Assembly: GCA_030065915.1 (NCBI GenBank)
Contig: JASJCQ010000007.1
Coordinates: 1 to 64,000, forward strand
Origin: Woeseiaceae bacterium
GTDB taxonomy: Bacteria; Pseudomonadota; Gammaproteobacteria; Steroidobacterales; Woeseiaceae
Direction of reading: 5' to 3'
Length of the DNA stretch: 64,000 nucleotides
Below the pieces are notes generated by a model. That model saw only the letters and a list, made by a program, of their open reading frames with translations. It did no database searches and was not told the origin of the DNA. How positions within the stretch are numbered: the stretch's first letter is position 1; every line of letters starts with the position of its first letter. Below are positions 18,801-27,400 of this stretch, piece after piece. Made by a program: the position numbers and the translations under genes.

Positions 18801-21421
18801 ACGTCCACGAGCCGATCGAGAACGTCACGGTATTCCTCGTCGATCAGGTCACGCAATTCACCGATGTGGCGCAGGCGACGATCAAGGATCGACAACACCG
18901 CAGGTAGCTGTCGTTCGACGGACAGATGCGCTTTGTGCACCCACAGTAGCGCCTCTTCGAGTTGTCGCGTCGGCTCGAGGTCCTCGACGTCGTAGTGCGC
19001 AAGTGCTCGTTTGAGATCCTCGATGAAGTGTCGAGGCAGTCCCGACCCCTTCAACTCCAGGCTGCGCATGTAGGTGAACAGGCACTGCTGGTGTGATGAC
19101 GGTGTAACCTGCGCCCGACGCGCGCGAGCCGGGGGAGGCTGGCGTTGGGACAAGGCACATACATCCGCGAATCGCTTCAGCAGCAAGTCTTCGTCTGCGC
19201 ACAGTAGCGAATCTGTCGCTCGAACCCGTGTGCAAAGCTCTGCCCGACCGGCGATCACTCGCTCGGTGTCCTTGACGCCGACATCGTAGCCAAGCACCAA
19301 CTGTTGCAGTTTCAGCATGTTGCTATGGCAACGTTCCCCGATACTACGTTTCTGGTCCGGATCGTCCGCGAGATTGCCGAACTCCAGCCGGTTTGCAGAT
19401 TGCTGCTGCTCGTCGGTAGCGTCAGGTTTGAGCTTGAGTATGGGTGCTCCGCTATCCAGCTGCTCATTCTCTACGGCTGAGAGCTGCTGAACGGTCCCCG
19501 AGAACGGCGATGGCACGCGCATCTCGAGTTTCATCGCCTCGAGCACCGCGAGCGTGTCGCCCTGTTTCACGGAGTCTCCGGGCTTCACTTTGAGCGATAC
19601 CACGACGGACGGTGACGGCGCGCGTACGGTGCCACCGTCATCGCAAAGTACCTGGTGCGGGATTCCGTCGATCTCGATTGCGTAGGCGACGCCATCGAAG
19701 ATGCTTAGCGTGCGGTAAGACTTTCCTTTGCAGGTAACGCGTCTTTCGAAGGTACCGATAGGTTCTACTTGCAGGTGCAGTGTGTGTCCGTCGACGTCGA
19801 CGCGGTAAGTCTCTCTGCCATAGCGGAGTACGCGCATCTTGTACAGGTTACCGCCGTGCCTTAGCTCCATGTCATGACCGATGTCATCCCGGATTCGCGG
19901 CCGGCCACGGGCGGCGGTGGTCAGGAATAGCCTGCGCTCGTCGTCGAATTCCGATTCGGCGACCTGGATAGCCGCCAGCGCGACCGCGATCTCGCCGTTG
20001 CGCTTCGAACCTCGCTGTTCGGGTGGCTGGTTGCGGTCCAGCCAGCCCACGTCGGCTGTGCCGTCGATGACGTCCTGCATGCTAAGGAGACGCAGCAGGA
20101 AAGCGCGGTTGGTCGTGCCGCCCCTGACGACTACGCCCAATTCCGACAGGGCGCGGCGCAGGCGCGACAGGGCCTCGCTGCGATCCCGGCCGTGGGCAAT
20201 GACCTTGGCGATCATCGAGTCGAACTCGGCCGGTATCCGGTCGCCGGTCTCGACCCCGGTGTCTATGCGTATTCCAGCACCGGTCGGTAGCCTCAGCATT
20301 TCGATCTTGCCCGGTGCCGGGGCGAAGTCGGCCTGCGGATCCTCTGCGTTCAGGCGGACTTCGATTGCCGTGCCTCGTGCCGGCGGCGGTTCGCCGTCAA
20401 GCTTTCCACCTCTCGCTACGTGGATCTGGAGCTTGACCATGTCGAGGCTGGTGCTCACTTCGGTTACCGGGTGTTCCACCTGCAGGCGAGCATTCACTTC
20501 CATGAACGCGAACTCGCGTTTGTCCGAGTCGTAAAGAAATTCGACCGTGCCGGCGTTGCGGTAACCGGCTTCGAGGCAAAGCCTCGCTGCGGCTTCCTTG
20601 ATGCCCTGTTCCTGTTCCTCCGTCAGAACGGGCGAAGAGGACTCTTCAATGAGCTTTTGATGCCGGCGCTGAACGGAACAATCACGCACGCCAACGGACC
20701 AGACGTTGCCGTGCGTATCCGCGATGACCTGAACCTCTATGTGTCGCGCGCCCTCGAACAGCCGTTCCATGAACACGGTCGCATCGCCGAATCCCCCCAG
20801 CGCCTCGGAACTTGCACTGGTGAAGGCGTCCCCGAGCTCGTCGGCTGAACGCACGGTTCGGATGCCGCGACCACCGCCGCCGGCGGTTGCTTTGACCATC
20901 AGTGGCAGGCCGATGCGGTCCGCTTGCTCGTGTGCTTCCTGGATGTTACCAACCGCGCCGCCACTCCACGGTGCGACGGGGACGCCGGCCTTCTCCGCCA
21001 TCTGCTTCGACGTGATCTTGTCGCCGAGTTGCCGCATACAGTCGGCGTCCGGGCCGATGAACGTCAGTCCCAGTTTCTGCTCACAGAGTTCGGCAAATGC
21101 CGGATGCTCGGCTACGAAGCCCCAGCCCACCCAAACGGCATCGGCGCGGGATTCCAGCAAGGCCTCCTCGATGGCCGCGTAGTTGAGATAGGCGACCTTG
21201 CGCTGGCCGTCCTTGTCATCGACAAAGGTTGCCGATCCCAGGCTGTAGGCTTCATCAGCTTCACGCACGAACATCGCCCGGCGCTCGGGATCCGTGTAGA
21301 GCGCGATTGTCGTTAGGTCGGTATCGTGTTCGATGTTGTATTCACGAACCGCGTGTATGAGGCGCATCGCCGCTTCGCCTCGATTGACGATCGCGATGCG
21401 CTTGAAGTCGACGCCAGCCAC
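15809..21421 (-). CDS. Single-chain multidomain biotin-dependent carboxylase (BC-BCCP-central-CT; acetyl-/acyl-CoA carboxylase-like), 1870 aa
   Basis: BC domain (ATP-grasp; GLPLMVKATAGGGGRGIR, FMEVNARLQVEHPVTE), biotinyl motif VLEAMKLEMRVPSPFSG (Lys codon ~19529-19531), large central region, carboxyltransferase-like C-terminus (GAKIAMDSGTENLDWTARVLR, VLANLSGFDGSPESMREWQLEYGAEIGRAVV); GTG start directly abuts the megasynthase stop. Confidence 0.88.
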   Translation of the reverse strand: MAGVDFKRIAIVNRGEAAMRLIHAVREYNIEHDTDLTTIALYTDPERRAMFVREADEAYSLGSATFVDDKDGQRKVAYLNYAAIEEALLESRADAVWVGWGFVAEHPAFAELCEQKLGLTFIGPDADCMRQLGDKITSKQMAEKAGVPVAPWSGGAVGNIQEAHEQADRIGLPLMVKATAGGGGRGIRTVRSADELGDAFTSASSEALGGFGDATVFMERLFEGARHIEVQVIADTHGNVWSVGVRDCSVQRRHQKLIEESSSPVLTEEQEQGIKEAAARLCLEAGYRNAGTVEFLYDSDKREFAFMEVNARLQVEHPVTEVSTSLDMVKLQIHVARGGKLDGEPPPARGTAIEVRLNAEDPQADFAPAPGKIEMLRLPTGAGIRIDTGVETGDRIPAEFDSMIAKVIAHGRDRSEALSRLRRALSELGVVVRGGTTNRAFLLRLLSMQDVIDGTADVGWLDRNQPPEQRGSKRNGEIAVALAAIQVAESEFDDERRLFLTTAARGRPRIRDDIGHDMELRHGGNLYKMRVLRYGRETYRVDVDGHTLHLQVEPIGTFERRVTCKGKSYRTLSIFDGVAYAIEIDGIPHQVLCDDGGTVRAPSPSVVVSLKVKPGDSVKQGDTLAVLEAMKLEMRVPSPFSGTVQQLSAVENEQLDSGAPILKLKPDATDEQQQSANRLEFGNLADDPDQKRSIGERCHSNMLKLQQLVLGYDVGVKDTERVIAGRAELCTRVRATDSLLCADEDLLLKRFADVCALSQRQPPPARARRAQVTPSSHQQCLFTYMRSLELKGSGLPRHFIEDLKRALAHYDVEDLEPTRQLEEALLWVHKAHLSVERQLPAVLSILDRRLRHIGELRDLIDEEYRDVLDRLVDVSGDRYPAVSDLAREVRYKYFDEPLFDATRQQAYAEAERHIDYLAENPRAEDRSTVMQALVDCPQPLMTWLSERFRSGSESMRKLAIECLTRRYYRIRALEAVGIKHSDDHPFFCAEYDHEGRQISLVTTHAHYESFADYGNAVLEVIRHIPLDNDIVLDFYVHREQEEESEDDTLEYIRQTLEAIPFPRPIRRIVTSVRIPGAGLGMTGQRYFTWRPSDSGYWEESSYRGIHPMMAKRLHLWRFKNFDLERLPSTEDVYLFRATAKENSRDERLFVVAEVRDLTPVRDDNGKLVALPYLEHMFQQALAGIRVFQSHRPVRQRLLWNRVLLYVWPPMDFTISERSRMIRKLLPATRGLGLEQVRLRGRMARRPGEEPRDTIAQIWNPAGHGPTIELLEPRPHAMRPLSPYRQKTIKMRQRGMMYPYEIIRLLSPDRDHESNLPAGEFVEYDLTNDGRLKPVERKPGSNESGIIVGVINSITDKHPEGMTRIMILGDPTKGMCSLAEPECTRVIAALDLAEEMGVPVEWFAVSAGAKIAMDSGTENLDWTARVLRRLVEFTQDGGEVNVVVCGINVGAQSYWNAEATMLMHTRGILIMTPEAAMVLTGKQALDYSGSVSAEDNLGIGGYDRIMGPNGQAQYWAADLEEACQILLQHYDHSYRLRDECCPRKATTTDPVDRDITEYPYGDGANGEFATVGEVFSDEHNPGRKRPFEMRRIMHAVVDQDHEPLERWSAMRNSEIGIVWDAHIGGRPVCMIGIESRPLLRTGLVPADGPELWTAGTLFPGSSRKVARAINSASDNRPLVVLANLSGFDGSPESMREWQLEYGAEIGRAVVNFEGPVVFCVVSRYHGGAFVVFSKSLNENMQVAALDGAYASVIGGAPAAAVVFARDVRQAANTDPRIVEMTEKLKAADGAERASLRAEFDTLIKQVQIEKRAEFADKFDTVHSVQRAMDVGSIDAVIAPGALRRFLIESVERGIEREIARTALTPEQAVAS

Positions 21422-24400
21422 TTATTCGGCCCGGAACGCGGCGCGAATCGGATCGATTGGCACCGCTTCGGCCGCGCCGGGAAGCTCGGCTGTGTAATAG
21501 TCCTCCAGTCGCATGTAGACATTGCCGGACTCGTCAACTACATCGGCATCGAAGCCCCTGCCGCCATTGCTATGGCGAACGACGGTATACAGGTCCGCCT
21601 TGACCACGCTGGGTTCTCTGAGCTTCGTGACACGACCGATCCTGGACGGCAGTCCGAATCGCCCGTCAACGCCGAGTTCGTACATGCCGGCCGTCTGGAA
21701 GCACAGCTCGATGAGTCGCGGCGCAATCAACGTCGGCAGGTTAGGCGGACTGTGATTCGCTGGCAGGTCCTTCGCCAGCCGACCCACCGCCGTGTCGACA
21801 TCGCCGCTCCAGGCGCTTTGGAGAACCTGGTAGGCGGGCCCGTGGAAGTACACGTCATAAACCGCGTCAGAATCGATCGCGGTGCCCGCATCGAGTCGAG
21901 GCTGATCGACCTTGTACTCGTCCGGCACGCCCTGGGTCAGCCTCACGACCGCCGTGAAGTGCGTCGTCACGACCGGATCCGGCTGTGTCTTGATGTTGCG
22001 CTCGCCTTCGAGCGTACAGAACGCGGCGATCTGTCCGTCGAGCTCAACGAATTGAGCGGTCAGGCGCACTTTCCTGGGTTCGTCCTTGTAGAACTTGAAT
22101 GGCGCAAGGAAGTTCACGTCGTCTATCGATTGCACGTGATAATCCGGCAACACCAGTGTCGCCAGCTCCGCAAACGCTTCGAGCCCCATGACGCCCGGTA
22201 GCACGGCGGTACCGTCGATACGATGGTCGTTGAGAAAGGCCTGGTCCTTCGGATCGAGCTCAGTCTCGACGATCAGTCCCTTTGTCAGGCTCACGCCGAC
22301 AATGTTGCCGAGCATCGGCCCGCGCTCGACGTCTGCCATCAGTCGGTCGACGTCGATGCCACCGGTAACGTCCCACTGTTCGGCGAGGATGCCGAGGCGC
22401 TCCCCGACCACGAGTTCGGACACGACCGGTCCCTGCGTCAGCTCACGACGAACAACGGGAATCCCGGCTTCCGGAGGCAGCATGTCAATGCCTGCCGCAG
22501 CCATCATCGTCGGGATCGAACCTCGCGTCGCCATGCCGATACCACCCCACGCCGTCCAGTCGATCGCGAGGCCACGGGTATCAGGACGGTTCGCGGCGAA
22601 GCTCATGACGGACTTGGTCAGGAAGTCGTTTGCCGCGCTGTAGTCCGTCTGACCGCCGTTGCCAAAGCGTCCGGCGACCGAGCTGAACACGACCGCGGCG
22701 CCGAGCGGCGTCTCGCCGATGGTCCGCATCATCGTATGCCATGCGCTGCTCTTGACGTCGAACACGAGGTCGAATTCGCTGCGCTCCTTGTCCGGCAGGA
22801 AACGACTGATCTCGACGCCCGCCGCGTGCACCAGGACATCGATCCGCTCATGTTGTGCGAGGATCGATTCCACGACCTCGGTAAGCGCGCCGCTGTCGGT
22901 CAGGTCGACAGAGTAGTAATGCGCTGTGCCGCCCGAGGCTTCAATCGCTTGAACTGCCGACAGCGCGGCCGCAGCCCGCTCGATGCCCGCAAGTTCCTTC
23001 TCCACCATCGCGGGAGTCGCTCTTTCGCCGCTGGCCTTGATGCGCTCGAATATGTCGCGCTTGAGGCCGTCACGGTCCGAAGCAAAGCGAGCGATGTCGG
23101 GGTCCGAACGGTCGGGCTCAGGGGCGACATCCAGCAGGTGGAACGTGCCCCCGCTTGCCGTCGCCAGGTCGGCGACGATGGCGGAAACGATGCTGCCCGC
23201 TGCGCCAGTCACGACAAAGACGGACTCCTTGTTTAGCTCCATGCCGCTGGGTGATCCGTCGCAGGGGATCTCGCGGATGCCAATCGACCAGCGCGCGTCT
23301 TCGTCAATGCCGACCTCGACGAGGCCCGGATCGCCCAGCGTCTCGTCGATGATCCGATCGGCGAGCGCGGCCGTCTTGCGACTCGGCGCGAAGTCGACGA
23401 CCTTGCACAGTACGTCGTTGCGTTCGCGCTTGAACGACTTGACGAAGCCGCAGACGGCGCCGCCGAGCGGGTTGCTCGCGCCGTTTGCATCGTAGCCGTG
23501 GCGCCCACCCAGGCGGGTTGCCGCAACGAGGAAGTTCTCACCGGTCTGCAGCTGCTCATACAGCGCGCGAACGGCTTCATACAGCGCTTTGATGCGCAGG
23601 TCCGTAGCCGCCTGCCACGTCGAGTCGTCCATCTCGGCGATCGCCTCATGTGCATCCAGCGCGGGTAGCCAGTAAAGGCCCGCAACAGTACCTTCAGCGG
23701 ACCATTCGGCAACCTGTTTTCCAATCGTCACGCTGTCGCTGTCCGGGTTGAGGGCGAGCACTTCTATTCCTCGTTTTCCGAGCCTGTCGATCAATGCACG
23801 GCCGACGCCACCCTTATCGGGCATGACGATGACGCGAGCTCCGCCGGCAAGCTCGACACCGGTCGGCTTGCAGACGTCGAGCGCTGGCCGCAGCACGGCG
23901 GTCGGTATTCGGCGCGGCACCTGGTTGGCGGCCTCGAGGTCGCCGACCATCGCAGCTTCGACAGTCGTCGAGCCTGCTTCCGTTTGATTGTCTGCCTGTT
24001 CGGGTGTCGCCGATTCACCTTCCGGCATCCGGTCTTTCACGAATTGCACGGCATGCGTCAAGGTCGGGAAGTCGCCAAGCACAAGGTCCGGATCCCGCGG
24101 TATGCCGTAGGCTTCGCGCATGGCAACGAAGATTTCGGCCTGCTTGACGGTGTCGACACCGAGGTCGGCTTCGAGATCGAGGTCCATATCCAGCATGTCT
24201 TCGGGATAGCCGGTCATCTCTGACACGATCGCCATCACGCGCTGCTTGATGGCTTCATCGCCCTCAGCCGCTTGCGGCACAGCTTCAGCAGCCGGCGCTG
24301 GCGCTGTGGCCGCCGCAGTTGGTGACGTTGGCTGGTCGGGCCGCCGGTCGCGAACGAAGCCGACGACGTGAGTCAGGGTAGGGAACTCACTGAGCTGCAG

Positions 24401-27400
24401 GTTCTCGTCGCGCGGGATGTGGTAGTGCCCTCGGATCTCTGCGAAGACTTCAGCCTGCTTGACCGTGTCGACGCCGAGGTCGGCCTCGAGGTCCAGGTCG
24501 AGGTCGAGCATGTCCGGCGGATAGTCGGTCTTCTCGGCGACGATGCGTATGACCTGCGCCTCGACATCGTCGGAGGGTGCTGCGGTCATGCCAGCAGCGG
24601 GTTCAGTTGCTGGCTCGGTAACCGCAGGGGCTCCCGTAGCGGGCTGGTCGGGTCGACGCTCGCGAACGAAGCCGACGACATGCGCGAGGGTCGGGAACTC
24701 GCTCAGTTGCAGGTTCTCGTCACGCGGAATGTCATAGTGTCCGCGGATCTCGGCGAACACCTCGGCCTGCTTGACCGTGTCGACGCCAAGATCAGCTTCG
24801 AGGTCCAGGTCGAGGTCGAGCATGTCGGGCGGATAGTCGGTTTTCTCTGCGACGATGCGAATGACCTGGTCTTCGACGCCGTCGGAAGAGGGCGCCGCCG
24901 ACGAAGCGATAGCCGGCTCAGGCGCTGCCTGCGGTGTAGCAGCTATCGGTGCGGGCTGGTCGGGGCGACGCTCGCGGACGAAACCGACCACGTGCGCCAG
25001 CGTCGGGAACTCGCTGAGTTGCAGGTTCTCATCGCGCGGGATCTCGTAATGTCCGCGGATTTCGGCAAAGACCTCAGCTTGCTTGACTGTGTCGACGCCA
25101 AGGTCGGCCTCGAGATCCAGGTCGAGGGCGAGCATATCGGGCGGATAGTCCGTCTTCTCAGCCACGATGCGAATGACCTGCTCTTCGACGCCATCGGAAG
25201 AGGGCGAGGCTGGTGCTGCAGCCACGACTTCGGCAACTGCTGCCTGTGCAGCCGGAGCGCCTGGCGCGACCGGCTGGTCGGGGCGCCGTTCGCGGACGAA
25301 GCAAACCACATGCTCCAGCGTCGGGAACTCGCTGAGCCTCAGGTTCTCGTCACGTGGAATGTCGTAATGTCCGCGGATCTCGGCGAATACCTCGGCCTGC
25401 TTGACCGTATCGACGCCAAGGTCGGCTTCGAGATCGAGGTCGAGAGCGAGCATGTCGGGCGGATAGTCGGTCTTCTCTGCAACGATACGAATGACCTGCG
25501 CTTCGACGTCGTCAGAGGGTGCTGCTGCCGACGTAACAACCGGTTCTGGCGTTGAGGGTGCTGCCACCGGAGCTGGGGCGCTTACCGTCGCAGCCTGCGC
25601 CTCGGTTACCGCGGGTCGCGCGGTCGCCTCGATGCCGCTTCTTGTTGGCGGCCCCTGGTCCCTGACGCGCAGACGGCGCCGTTCAACCTCGAGGTCGGCA
25701 CGATCGTAGCCACTCAGGCCATTGAGCCAGTCCTGCCAGCGAGTCTGATCGGTGATGCGATACTCAAAGCCGAGTCTGTCAGCCTCGCGCCGATGGCCGT
25801 CAGGCGTCGGCGTCCATCGCATCAGCGTCATGGCAAGCTGTGAACCGAAGCCTGCGCCGAGGCGCAGCGCGTACTGCACCGGGTAGCCGCCGCCGGTCGA
25901 CAGGTTCAACGGACCTAGCTCCGGATCGACTTCGCGGAAATTGGGCACGGGCGGAACGATGCCAGTTTCGAGCGCCTTAACGGCGACGACGTCCTCGACG
26001 CCGGCGCCCATGGCATGTCCGGTGAAGCCTTTCGTGTTGGAAATGACGACCTCGTCAGCCTGCTTGCCGAACACCTCGCGCAGCGCGTGAATCTCGGCAG
26101 ACGCACTGCCACCGCGTGCTGGCGTGTAGGTCTCGTGCGACATGAACATCGTCTGCGGTGCCATCTGGCTCCGCGATACGCCATGCCTCACCTCGGCTTT
26201 CGCGACCATGTCTTCCATGACCGTTGCGATGTGGTCAATATCGAGCCGAGTGCCATGAAACGCGCTATTGGCCGTGACCGAACCGAGCACTTCGGCGATC
26301 GGCTGCAAGCCGCGGTCGCGAACCGTGGTCGCGGTCTCGACGACGAGCGCAGCCGCGCCCATGCCGGGGATCATGCCGTGACGTCGCCGGTCAAACGGCG
26401 TCGCCGCGTCTTCGGGATTCTCGTCGGTCGCGGCGGCACCCGATGCCAGGAACCCGGAACCCACCCATTCCATCAAGTGATCGGAGGTCACGTTGTCAGC
26501 GGACACGATAATGACGCGCTTGCAGCGGCCACCGCGAATCCAGTCCTCGGCCAGCGCAACCGCCTGGGTGGTACTGGCGCAGGCGCCGTTGATCTGCGTG
26601 TTCGGGCCGCGTGCGCCGATCTCCTCTGCGAACTGCGAGTGGCCCATCGACAAGACGCGGAACAGGAAGCGGCGATCGAAGTGATACTCGGTTTCACCGA
26701 CGAGCCCCTTGAGTTCGGCGATGCGCCGGTCGACTTCGTCGATCGCGCCGCCGGAGCCGTTACCCTGGTGTGTCAGCCACTCACGCAGACTTTCCAGGCC
26801 TTCCAGCTGCTCGCGGTGCCCGCGTTCGATGTAATAGTCATCGAGCTGCTCGCTGAACGCATCCATACCGGGGAATGCCGATGCGAAGATTACGCCCGTC
26901 TCGTCACGGAGTTCGTCCGGCAAGCGCCATCGGTCCGGCAACTTGCTGCCGGTCGTCGTCGTCTTGTAATTGAGCACCAGCGGAATACCTGCGTCGCGCA
27001 GCGCATCCAGGCCGACTGCGACGGCCATGGCCGTCGTCGAATCGAATGCCTTGGCACGTTCGGGGTTGACCCCGAACTCCTCGGCGATATCGAACTGGCC
27101 GGCCCGGCCACCGAGTTTGAGAACGTCCTTCGTGTCGTCGATCGTGACGAAGATCGGGTCGCCTTTCTCCGGTTTGACGAGGCGGGTGATGTGCTTCTCG
27201 GTGATTGCCTGCCGAATGCGGAAGGGGAGCACGTCGATGAACTGCTCACCGTGCAGGATGCGACTGACGTTCTTGTCGTCGAAGACCTTCGGCGTGCCGG
27301 GCAATCCGAGTGCCGCGCCGCTGATGACGATCTCCTCTGAGCTTCCGGGGCTTGCGCCGGCAATGCTGCCGCCGAGTATCTGCTGACCACGAGCGACGAA

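Noticed and set aside
24368-25555. 395-aa plus-strand ORF across the ACP repeats
   Set aside because: Antisense of the tandem ACP coding region; its internal repeats merely mirror the ACP repeats
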